A stretch of DNA of 64,000 nucleotides from Pseudobdellovibrionaceae bacterium (GTDB taxonomy: Bacteria; Bdellovibrionota; Bdellovibrionia; Bdellovibrionales; Bdellovibrionaceae). Below, piece after piece: positions 42,858-49,996 of this stretch (position 1 is the first letter of the stretch; each line of letters starts with the position of its first letter). A program made the position numbers and the translations under genes. Under the pieces are notes generated by a model. It ran no database searches, had not been told where the DNA came from, and worked only from the letters and a program-made list of their open reading frames with translations. Where the stretch lies: NCBI GenBank assembly GCA_019637955.1, contig JAHBUS010000001.1:310001-374000 (forward strand). Reading direction: 5' to 3'.

Positions 42858-43397
42858 ATGAACCTTCGCCTCTCGACCCTTGCCGCCCTGATCTTGGCTC
42901 TCTTGCCCTTGCAGTCGTGGGCGGTCAAAACCGCTCACTGTCCCGAAGCCTTAACGGCCGTCGCCGAAGGCTTTGACCTTCGAAAAACCGCCGAAGAGAT
43001 CATGGGTGAAACCGTTTATGAAGACGACATCGAGACTCTGCAGGCGACCCAAGAGTCCCTCAAATACATCGGCGAGACCCTCGAAGAAATGGAAGTCGAC
43101 CTGGCTCTGTCGGAGGCCAAAAATGGCCGCTGCCTGTACCGCGGACCCGGCCACATGCGGATCATGATCTCGTCGTCGAAAGGCCACGACAGCCTGATGA
43201 TGCAAATGCCGATCGGCCCTCGCGGTCAGCTGCTTCGCGTGTACGTCAACAACATCACGCTCGATGAACAAGGCCTCACCTTGCCTGAAGGGCGCACGGC
43301 GATGTACCTGGCCATCCCGCGCACGCCGTACACGGACTACAGTGCGGGCGGTCCTCTCGTGAAGATCGGCTTCGTTGACCGGGTTGGCTTGAAATAA
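42858..43397 (+). CDS. exported protein of unknown function
   Basis: The 179-residue product has a signal peptide (LILALLPLQSWAVKT), one early cysteine (AHCPEAL) and a second in NGRCLYRGPG, with an acidic helical stretch between (YEDDIETLQATQESLKY). GAGGAG precedes the ATG. It is divergent from the LysR regulator. No family is recognised. Confidence 0.65.
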   Translation: MNLRLSTLAALILALLPLQSWAVKTAHCPEALTAVAEGFDLRKTAEEIMGETVYEDDIETLQATQESLKYIGETLEEMEVDLALSEAKNGRCLYRGPGHMRIMISSSKGHDSLMMQMPIGPRGQLLRVYVNNITLDEQGLTLPEGRTAMYLAIPRTPYTDYSAGGPLVKIGFVDRVGLK

Positions 43398-43461
43398 GCT
43401 ATCGGACTTGGCAAGGGGCCAGGCGCAAATCGTTGCCGAACATCATCTGCACGATTCGTCC

Positions 43462-43779
43462 CTACTTGGCCGTCGAAGGAATGACGAAGTTCATTTTGAA
43501 TCCGCTATCAAAACCGTTCGAGCTGAAGCTCACGTCCAAGGTTTCGATCCAATCCTCGCCCGTCGTGAATTTGCGCAGCTCTTTTCCCGCCCGCGCTTTG
43601 AGCGTGCAACGCAGGTGGGGCGCCATCTTGGCCTCGCCGAGCGTTCGCGCCAAAAACTCAAACATCTCGCGGTCCAAAACGCGGCTCGCGACCGGATCTT
43701 TCGCGATCATCGGAAACCCTTGAGCCTGGGTGATGACGGACCCCAAGATCACTGCCAAGAAACAAAACCATGTTTGCAA
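43462..43779 (-). CDS. small exported protein, TTG start
   Basis: From TTG at 43779 the frame gives MQTWFCFLAVILGSVITQAQ, a good signal peptide, followed by about 85 mature residues (DREMFEFLARTLGEAKM, then KFTTGEDWIETLDVSFS). GGAGG lies 4 nt before the TTG, which decides this start over longer versions reaching into upstream non-coding sequence. No family is recognised. It is convergent with the gene ending at 43397. Confidence 0.6.
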   Translation of the reverse strand: MQTWFCFLAVILGSVITQAQGFPMIAKDPVASRVLDREMFEFLARTLGEAKMAPHLRCTLKARAGKELRKFTTGEDWIETLDVSFSSNGFDSGFKMNFVIPSTAK

Positions 43780-43921
43780 AGAAACCTCCGTTTGATGAAG
43801 ATTGCCCCGAAAACGGCCCAAAAGAAAAGGACGGCGTCTGCCACGGCGAGAGGTCCTTATGACTGGTATCACGCAGGAGACGGGAGGCCTTTTCGACAGA
43901 GGATTTTTTACCCAGATCGGG

Positions 43922-43937
43922 GCTCCGCTTGCGGAGC
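43922..43937. other. hairpin upstream of the serine protease gene
   Basis: GCTCCG-CTTG-CGGAGC is a perfect 6-bp stem with a stable CTTG tetraloop, 27 nt before the protease start codon. It may be part of the leader RNA. Confidence 0.35.
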
Positions 43938-43963
43938 TTCGAGGGTTCTTCTAAACCCATGGC

Positions 43964-44905
43964 ATGCGCACACTCTTTTTATCCCTTGTCTTGATGCCCC
44001 TTCTTTCAACGGCCGCCATTTTCGGGACGGACGACCGCGTTCATGTCCTTCCTGGCGACGCGAATTCAAAATTAGGCCGCGCCACCGCGATCGCCGTGCT
44101 CTCGGCCAATATCGCGCCGAGCGCCTCGAACCCTGAACTCCTCGATCTCGACACCACCCCTTTGAGCGAAGCCCTTTGCAAGGACGAAAAATTTGCCTCC
44201 GATCCGAGCCTGTCTTACGCCTGCTCGGGATTCTTGGTGGCGCCCGATTTGATCGCCACCGCCGGTCATTGCATGACCAATGCGGGCGAAACCCGCAATG
44301 AAACCGAGATGTACTGCGAAGCTTTCGGCTGGCTCTTCGACTATCAAAAGGGAGCTTCGGGGACGACCACCACCAAAGGCATCGCCAAAGACCGCTACTA
44401 CAAATGCAAAAAAATCATCTACGCGGTCAAAGAAGAAACCTACCCCTACCGCGACTATGCTTTGGTTCAACTTGAGCGGCCCGTGACCGGGCGCGAGCCG
44501 ATGAAGATCGCGTCCAAATCGCCGGGCGTGGGCGAAGCCGTCTCGATGATGGGCTACCCTTTCGGCACGCCCTTGAAGCTGTCTTCGAAGGCCCAGGTTT
44601 TGATCGACAACCCCGAACGCCAATCGCAAATCACCAACCTCGATGCGTTCGAAGGCAACTCGGGCAGCGCCGTCTTGAATAGCGCCGGCGAAGTGGCGGG
44701 GATTTTGGTGGGTGGAACACCCTACCTAAGCCTCGTCCAAGACAATGTTCAACAGTGCCAGCGTTACAACCGCTGCGACAATCGGGGCGAAAACTGCACC
44801 CTCCCCGACACGCTCAATCCGGGCAGCAAAGACTTTCAGGGCATCGGCTCCGAAGTTCAGCGCATCGCTCCGATTCTGGAACTGCTCCGAACTCAAGTGC
44901 GGTGA
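43964..44905 (+). CDS. secreted trypsin-like (S1/V8-type) serine protease
   Basis: The 313-residue protein has a signal peptide (LSLVLMPLLSTAAI) and the full catalytic triad: His102 in TAGHC, Asp164 in YRDYALVQL, and Ser233 in EGNSGSAVL. The chain also has a disulfide-type cysteine set and a C-terminal cysteine-rich loop (QQCQRYNRCDNRGENC). It resembles V8/glutamyl-endopeptidase-like trypsins. There is a pro-like segment between residues 22 and 85. No strong ribosome-binding site is visible. Its 3' neighbour is the cysteine-repeat gene 68 nt away. Confidence 0.9.
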   Translation: MRTLFLSLVLMPLLSTAAIFGTDDRVHVLPGDANSKLGRATAIAVLSANIAPSASNPELLDLDTTPLSEALCKDEKFASDPSLSYACSGFLVAPDLIATAGHCMTNAGETRNETEMYCEAFGWLFDYQKGASGTTTTKGIAKDRYYKCKKIIYAVKEETYPYRDYALVQLERPVTGREPMKIASKSPGVGEAVSMMGYPFGTPLKLSSKAQVLIDNPERQSQITNLDAFEGNSGSAVLNSAGEVAGILVGGTPYLSLVQDNVQQCQRYNRCDNRGENCTLPDTLNPGSKDFQGIGSEVQRIAPILELLRTQVR

Positions 44906-44925
44906 CAAAAGCGCCCCGATTTCGG

Positions 44926-44941
44926 TGGCCCCCTCCTTGCT
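44926..44941 (+). promoter_or_regulatory. possible sigma-54 promoter of the cysteine-repeat gene
   Basis: TGGCCCCCTCCTTGCT has GG and GC 10 nt apart and an exact TTGCT -12 element; the -24 element differs from TGGCAC by one base. The start site would fall near 44952, giving a leader of about 22 nt that contains AAAGGAG. Confidence 0.45.
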
Positions 44942-44973
44942 AAAAGGCGAACCCCCGCCAAAAGGAGACCACC

Positions 44974-45519
44974 ATGAAATCGATTTTACCCGTCCTCGCC
45001 TTGTTTTTGCTGGCCCTGCCCGCCGAGGCCGCGACCGAGGCCTACTGCTCACGTCCTGAGAACCGCTACGACAATGCCTGCCGATCAAGTGAAGCGTACT
45101 GCTCGCGTCCCGAGAATCGCTATGACAGTTCCTGCCGCTCGAGCGAATCCTACTGCTCGCGCCCGGAGAACCGTTACGACTCCCAGTGCAAAACCAGCGA
45201 GGCCTACTGCGACCGCCCCGAAAACCGCTACGACTCCCAATGCAAATCCAGCGAATCCTACTGCTCACGGCCCGAGAATCGCTACGATTCCCAGTGCCGA
45301 TCGAGTGAGGCTTACTGCGACCGCCCCGAGAACCGTTACGATTCGCAATGCAAATCCAGCGAGTCCTACTGCTCGCGTCCTGAAAATCGCTACGATTCCC
45401 AGTGCCGATCGAGTGAGGCCTACTGCGACCGCCCCGAAAACCGTTACGATTCTCAATGCAAATCCAGCGAGGCTTACTGCTCGCGTCCTGAGAACCGCTA
45501 CGAAACCAGCTGCCGCTAG
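44974..45519 (+). CDS. secreted cysteine-rich tandem-repeat protein
   Basis: The 181-residue product has a signal peptide (MKSILPVLALFLLALPAEA) and is otherwise made wholly of nine 18-residue repeats with the pattern E-[AS]-Y-C-[SD]-R-P-E-N-R-Y-[DE]-x-x-C-[RK]-[ST]-S. It has 18 cysteines in regular C-x10-C-x6-C spacing, consistent with one disulfide per repeat in the oxidising periplasm or outside. Repeats 3-4, 5-6 and 7-8 form a 36-residue higher-order unit. The repeats differ mostly by synonymous codons, so the protein sequence is selected. AAAGGAG precedes the ATG. I recognise no family. Its stop overlaps that of the convergent DUF488 gene (CTAG). Confidence 0.85.
   Translation: MKSILPVLALFLLALPAEAATEAYCSRPENRYDNACRSSEAYCSRPENRYDSSCRSSESYCSRPENRYDSQCKTSEAYCDRPENRYDSQCKSSESYCSRPENRYDSQCRSSEAYCDRPENRYDSQCKSSESYCSRPENRYDSQCRSSEAYCDRPENRYDSQCKSSEAYCSRPENRYETSCR
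45037..45516 (+). repeat. 54-bp coding tandem repeats (nine units)
   Basis: The nine 18-codon units of the cysteine-repeat gene; the last unit is 16 codons. A 108-bp higher-order period alternates Ser and Asp after the first cysteine of the unit (YCS/YCD) in units 3 to 8. Confidence 0.9.
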
Positions 45520-45983
45520 TATTTTCCTTGGGGACGCAAGACCTGAAGGTCTTTGACCTTCAAGCGTCCCCGCGATCTCTTGACCAGCTCTTCGGCGACA
45601 AAGCGCCGGTGGCAGTCGGAGGCGTCGGCCTCGTAACACAAGAGCGCGAGCCCCTTGCGCTTGATCAAAATCTCGAGGGCCTCGAAGGCCTCGGGTTCCT
45701 TGGGCAGAATTTTTTTGACGTAGTCGCGAAACATCTTCGCGCGCGTGATCTCTTCGTTCTTGGCGCGTTTGCGCCACTCGGTGGGAACCCCGAGTTCCGG
45801 AACGTGAGTGTACTCAATTCCATTTTCAGCCAAGGCTTCGGCGAGCTTTCGCTTCGAAAAACCCTTCTTGCGACTGATGGGATTTTTGCGAACATCGGCG
45901 ATGCGCTTCACCTTGTTGCGGACCAAAAAACCCGTGAATTCGTCGATCCCCAAACCTTCATAACCGATGGTGAATAAAGTCAT
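45516..45983 (-). CDS. DUF488 family protein
   Basis: The 155-residue protein has the DUF488 hallmarks TIGYEG at the start, IADVRKNPISRKKGFSK, and the C-terminal LLCYEADASDCHRRFVAEEL with its conserved Cys and His. The family is widespread, and its biochemical role is unsettled. It is convergent with the cysteine-repeat gene, sharing a CTAG stop overlap, and lies downstream of an M15-like lipoprotein gene. Confidence 0.9.
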   Translation of the reverse strand: MTLFTIGYEGLGIDEFTGFLVRNKVKRIADVRKNPISRKKGFSKRKLAEALAENGIEYTHVPELGVPTEWRKRAKNEEITRAKMFRDYVKKILPKEPEAFEALEILIKRKGLALLCYEADASDCHRRFVAEELVKRSRGRLKVKDLQVLRPQGKY

Positions 45984-46057
45984 CCCGTTGTTCTACCGTA
46001 AAACGAAACGCGCCCGCAAAGAGCGGGCGCCGTTTCTGCAAGAAGACAATTTCAACG

Positions 46058-46771
46058 TTAAGGACAGCTTTTTCCCCAGGTGTTCGGCGTGGCATCGCCA
46101 ATTCCGAAGTGAAGCGATTCGCTCGAGTAGTAGCCGAGCGCCCGCATTTCACCTTTGGCGCGCCACTGGCATAAAACCTTGTGGGCCTTTTCTTGATCGC
46201 TCTTCGAACAGAACCGCACGTCCACCGAGGTGCCGTAAGGATGGCGTCCCGCGGCTCCGCCGACGTTCTTGTTGTAAGGCTCCGGTCGCCACCAGTTGTA
46301 GATTTGGCAGACCTTGATCCCCATTCCGCCGAGCCGCTCCACCAGGCGCACGGCCTGAGCCGCGTGCACCCATGTTTTGGTGTCGGGATGGATCAGTTGG
46401 TGCACTTGGGTCGAACCGTACGTGCAGCGAAACGTCGAGAGGCTGCTCGGATTGGGGCGGATGAGCTGTTGGCACCAGCTCGAACCATTGGTCACGCTCC
46501 CGCAGTAATCCAAGAACTCGTTCTTCTTTTGATTGCCGACATTGATCTGCGAGATCTGGCTCGAATTGGCTTTCGCGCAGGCGCGGGCTTCGTACAAGAA
46601 CTCCTCGAACAACTCCACGTCGCCGTGCTCGTGTTCGTCCATGCCCTCGTCGAGGGCTTCGTGGGTGTGATCCTCATCCATTTGGGCGTGCGCGGTCTCA
46701 CTGAGGCGGGCGCAAGAGGTCGCGAGCAGGGCGATTGAAAACAAGAAAACCGTGGTTTTAAAACGGAACAT
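46058..46771 (-). CDS. M15-type (VanY-like) peptidase lipoprotein
   Basis: The 237-residue protein has a lipobox ATSC (Cys20), a His/Asp/Glu-rich linker (EDHTHEALDEGMDEHEHGD), then a domain with GRHPYGTSVDVRF and a C-terminal ESLHFGIGD, matching the H-x6-D ... H metal-binding pattern of M15 D,D-carboxypeptidases and endolysin-like enzymes. It probably trims peptidoglycan cross-links. There are several cysteines in the domain. The ribosome-binding site and start codon are inside a strong RNA stem. Confidence 0.75.
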   Translation of the reverse strand: MFRFKTTVFLFSIALLATSCARLSETAHAQMDEDHTHEALDEGMDEHEHGDVELFEEFLYEARACAKANSSQISQINVGNQKKNEFLDYCGSVTNGSSWCQQLIRPNPSSLSTFRCTYGSTQVHQLIHPDTKTWVHAAQAVRLVERLGGMGIKVCQIYNWWRPEPYNKNVGGAAGRHPYGTSVDVRFCSKSDQEKAHKVLCQWRAKGEMRALGYYSSESLHFGIGDATPNTWGKSCP

Positions 46772-46813
46772 GCCGATTCTCCTTTCCTTGAGAGGCCAAG
46801 AGAAATCGGCATG
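46769..46813 (-). promoter_or_regulatory. RNA stem sequestering the ribosome-binding site and start codon
   Basis: In the mRNA, CATGCCGATT upstream pairs perfectly with AATCGGCATG across the start codon, extended by CTC/GAG after one bulged A, for a 13-bp stem with an 18-nt loop. GGAG and ATG are both in the stem. Translation of the M15-like gene should need the stem to open. Confidence 0.6.
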
Positions 46814-46860
46814 TTGGGATTAAAGCTGAAGTCGAGGTTCTGGATCTAAGTCCTTGATTT

Positions 46861-46881
46861 GCCAGGACTCATAGTCCTAGC
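46861..46881 (-). terminator. hairpin after pilR
   Basis: AGGACT-ATG-AGTCCT is a perfect 6-bp stem with GC outer pairs past one mismatch, 9 nt after the pilR stop. There is no T-tract, so it is a weak terminator candidate. Confidence 0.4.
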
Positions 46882-46889
46882 TTAAAGAC

Positions 46890-48299
46890 TTACTCGTCGC
46901 CGTCACCATCATCCTCGTCCATCGTCCCGAGGTTGTACTTTTCAACCCGGTAACGCATGGATCGGAACGTAATATTGAGCAACTTACTGGCGCGCTTCTT
47001 CACGCCGCCCGCGGTGTGGATCGCTTTGACGATGAGCTCTTTCTCGATTTGACCGAGAATCTTGTCGAGGTCGACGCCGTCCATTGTGACTTCGATTTCG
47101 TTCGACGAGGCCATCTTGCGGCCTTGGGGCGTGTTCACGAACGGAGGTAAGCTCTCGGGAAGGATTGTCGCCCCGCCCTCCAGCGCCACGGTGCGCTCGA
47201 TGATGTTCTCAAGCTCACGCACGTTACCGGGGTAATCGTACTTCTTGAGGTTTTCCATCGCTTCGAGCGAGATGCCCTGAACGCTCTTCCCCAGACGGTC
47301 GTTGTATTTTTTCAGGAAGTGATTGGCGAGCAGCGGAATGTCCTCTTTGCGCTCGCGCAGGCCGGGCGTTTTGATGTTGATGACGTTCAAACGGTAGTAC
47401 AAGTCTTGGCGGAAGCTGCCGTCTTTGACCATGTGCTCGAGATCGCGGTTGGTCGCCGCGATGATGCGCACTTCGATTTTGATGTCTTCATTGGCGCCGA
47501 CGCGGCGGATGACGCGTTCTTGGATCGCGCGGAGCAATTTGACTTGGATCGTGAGCGGAAGCTCACCGACCTCATCGAGAAAGAGCGTTCCGCCATCGGC
47601 CACTTCGAAAAGACCTTGTTTGTCGCTGACCGCGCTGGTGAACGAACCTTTTTTATGACCGAACATTTCGGATTCCATCAATTGTTCCGGGATCGCTCCG
47701 CAGTTGATGGTCACGAAGGGTTTGTCTTTCAGAGGGCCGTTGTAGTGGATCGCCTTGGCGACGACCTCTTTCCCCGTCCCGGATTCTCCGGTGATGAGAA
47801 TGTTCGAGGGTGCCTGCGAGACGCGCTTCACGAGATCGAACACGCGGTGCATGGCATCCGAATTTCCGACCATGTTCTGGAACGAATACTCTTTGGTGAG
47901 CTCTTTTTTGAGGACTTTATTTTCGACTTCCAAGTTGCGCGCGCGCAGGGCGTTGGCGACATTGAGACGAACTTCGTCGATCTTGAAAGGCTTGGTCAGG
48001 TAATCGTACGCGCCCATCTTCATAGCTTCGACGGCCGACTCGGTGGTGCCGAACGCGGTGATCATCATGAAGGTCAAATCGGGATACGATTCTTTGACAT
48101 GTTTGAGCAGTTCGATGCCCGTCATGTTGGGCATCTGCAAATCGGAGATCACCATGTCGAACGAACGTTTCGCCAGAAGATCCTTCGCCTTCGCTCCATC
48201 CTCGGAGCTGGTGACGTCGTAACCTTCTTTTTTGAGCATGATTTCGAGGAACTCGCGAATCGACTCTTCATCATCAACAACTAAAATCCGCGGCTTCAT
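46890..48299 (-). CDS. pilR: NtrC-family response regulator PilR
   Basis: The 469-residue protein has a receiver domain (phospho-acceptor Asp53 in VISDLQMPN), a sigma-54-interacting AAA+ domain (Walker A GESGTGKE; FLDEVGELP), and a C-terminal Fis-type helix-turn-helix (KRASKLLNITFRSMRYRVEK). The sigma-54 contact loop, normally GAFTGA, reads GSFTSA at residues 218-223, so contact may be altered. AGGAGGATCGA precedes the ATG at 48299. It is downstream of pilS, its sensor, in the pil order pilB-pilT-pilC-pilS-pilR. In pseudomonads PilR activates the pilin gene, but no pilin gene is in this window. Confidence 0.93.
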   Translation of the reverse strand: MKPRILVVDDEESIREFLEIMLKKEGYDVTSSEDGAKAKDLLAKRSFDMVISDLQMPNMTGIELLKHVKESYPDLTFMMITAFGTTESAVEAMKMGAYDYLTKPFKIDEVRLNVANALRARNLEVENKVLKKELTKEYSFQNMVGNSDAMHRVFDLVKRVSQAPSNILITGESGTGKEVVAKAIHYNGPLKDKPFVTINCGAIPEQLMESEMFGHKKGSFTSAVSDKQGLFEVADGGTLFLDEVGELPLTIQVKLLRAIQERVIRRVGANEDIKIEVRIIAATNRDLEHMVKDGSFRQDLYYRLNVINIKTPGLRERKEDIPLLANHFLKKYNDRLGKSVQGISLEAMENLKKYDYPGNVRELENIIERTVALEGGATILPESLPPFVNTPQGRKMASSNEIEVTMDGVDLDKILGQIEKELIVKAIHTAGGVKKRASKLLNITFRSMRYRVEKYNLGTMDEDDGDGDE

Positions 48300-48460
48300 T
48301 CGATCCTCCTGATCTACCGTCGCAGGCACTCGCGCAAGACTCGCGTGCGCCCATAGGCGCTCGCGCAAATTGTCACTTTTTTCTATTCTCGGAATAAAAT
48401 GCGAGAGACGCAAATCGTTTCGGGGACTTGGCGGAAAGGTCTAGAATGAAACCGAAACGT

Positions 48461-49996
48461 TTAACTGAGCGGGAATTGCACTTCGAAATCGGTGCCCTTA
48501 CCTTTTTCACTCTCGACGAAAATCTGGCCGCGATGCAGTTCCAAAATCTTCAGCGTGATCGCCAACCCCAGACCCGTCCCCTTGGGCTTTGTCGTATGAA
48601 ACGGTTCGAACATCCGTTTGCGCGTGTTCTCATCCATACCGCAGCCAGTGTCGCTGAAGCGCACGATAACTTTGCCATCCCGGACTTCAGCCTTGGCTTT
48701 AAAGTTCGCGGTCTCAGACTTTTCCATGGCTTGATACGCGTTGATCACGATATTTAAAATCGCCTGCTTCAGTTTGTCCATGTGCACACGCATGCGAAGC
48801 CCCTCACCCACGTGCCGTTCGACTTTGACATCCTGACGAAGCTTGGGATCACGGCTCACCACATCCAGCACTTCATTCAGCATGGGCGCGATGTCGAGAA
48901 TGTCGACCGGCGGCTTTTCGGGCTTGGCGAAATCCAAGAAATCGCCCACGAGCCTATTCAACCGGTCGATCTCCTTCAAAATGATGCGGTTCAATTTCTT
49001 GTCGGTCTCGTTCTGGGCCTGCTCGCTGAGCAGCTCGATCGAACCGCTGATCCCGGCGAGAGGATTGCGGATCTCATGCGCGATCCCGGCGGCCAATTGC
49101 CCCACGGCCGCGAGCTTCTCGGACTGACGAACCGCGTACTCAAGTTTGCGCACCTGCGTTTGGTCCTCGATCAACACCAAATACGCCTCTTGATCGGGAA
49201 GATTTTGCGGGAGCACCTGAACGGTGAAAACCTTCGTGTCATCGCCTTGCTGAAAAAGGTGTTCGACCTTTCCTTTGCCGAGCGCGCTTTTCCAATCAAA
49301 GCCCGGAACGAGCGCACCCACCGAGGAGGTCTCGAGATCGACGTCGCCAAAAATCATCGTCGCGCCGGGGTTGATTTGAATCAACCGCCCGTCGCCGGCC
49401 ACCGTGAGCAGCCCGGTTGGAATCGTCTCGACGATCGACTCATTGATTTTACGAAGCGCCGAGAGACTCAAACCCTGCGCCTCGAGCTGATCGGCCAACA
49501 AACCCGAAATTCCGGCGACCGAGAAGAACGCCAGGTTGTTCAGAATCAGAAGAAAAAAGAACGTGAGCGACTTCATCTCGGGACCCAGCGCCAAGATCAA
49601 CGTCGTCGAGATCGAGAACCCCGCCGCCAAGATCAGCGCACCGCGAGTCCCGAAAACCAGCCCGCACACCAAAATCACGAGCAGATCTAAGAACAGGAAA
49701 ATCGATTGGTTCAGCTCGGTTTGGTACAAAAGATACGAGAGTAGCGCGAGATCCATCAAGAACGTCAGCGCGACGAGCGCGCGGCGTTCAAAGAAAGCGC
49801 GCGAGAACACAAGGCTCGCGACGTGCACGCACAGACCGAGAATGGAGGCGATGTAGAAGTGCTTGAGAAGAGCCCAGTTGAAAAATTGCTCTTGAAACAA
49901 GTGCTGAAAAAGCGCGAGCAAAACGATCAGAACGTAAATGCCCGTGCGCAAACCCTGAATCATCACCCGTTCGAGCGGAAATTTTTCTTGGCTCAT
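48461..49996 (-). CDS. pilS: sensor histidine kinase PilS
   Basis: The 511-residue protein has about six membrane segments in the first 180 residues, a PAS domain (about 185-285, ETIPTGLLTVAGDGRLIQIN), the HisKA domain with AAGIAHEIRNPLAGI (His307), and the ATPase domain (FSDTGCGMDEN, GTGLGLAI). The overall layout matches PilS. It probably phosphorylates PilR (the gene 161 nt further on) in response to pilin levels or a membrane signal. It is coupled by ATGA to pilC. Confidence 0.93.
   Translation of the reverse strand: MSQEKFPLERVMIQGLRTGIYVLIVLLALFQHLFQEQFFNWALLKHFYIASILGLCVHVASLVFSRAFFERRALVALTFLMDLALLSYLLYQTELNQSIFLFLDLLVILVCGLVFGTRGALILAAGFSISTTLILALGPEMKSLTFFFLLILNNLAFFSVAGISGLLADQLEAQGLSLSALRKINESIVETIPTGLLTVAGDGRLIQINPGATMIFGDVDLETSSVGALVPGFDWKSALGKGKVEHLFQQGDDTKVFTVQVLPQNLPDQEAYLVLIEDQTQVRKLEYAVRQSEKLAAVGQLAAGIAHEIRNPLAGISGSIELLSEQAQNETDKKLNRIILKEIDRLNRLVGDFLDFAKPEKPPVDILDIAPMLNEVLDVVSRDPKLRQDVKVERHVGEGLRMRVHMDKLKQAILNIVINAYQAMEKSETANFKAKAEVRDGKVIVRFSDTGCGMDENTRKRMFEPFHTTKPKGTGLGLAITLKILELHRGQIFVESEKGKGTDFEVQFPLS

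Noticed and set aside
43408-44136. Open plus-strand frame between the exported-protein and protease genes
   Set aside because: It overlaps a better-supported minus-strand signal-peptide gene and the protease start, and gives a low-complexity product.
45037-45516. Regular repeats that could be read as a CRISPR array
   Set aside because: The 54-bp units are in frame with a signal-peptide gene, have no unrelated spacers, and differ mainly at third codon positions.
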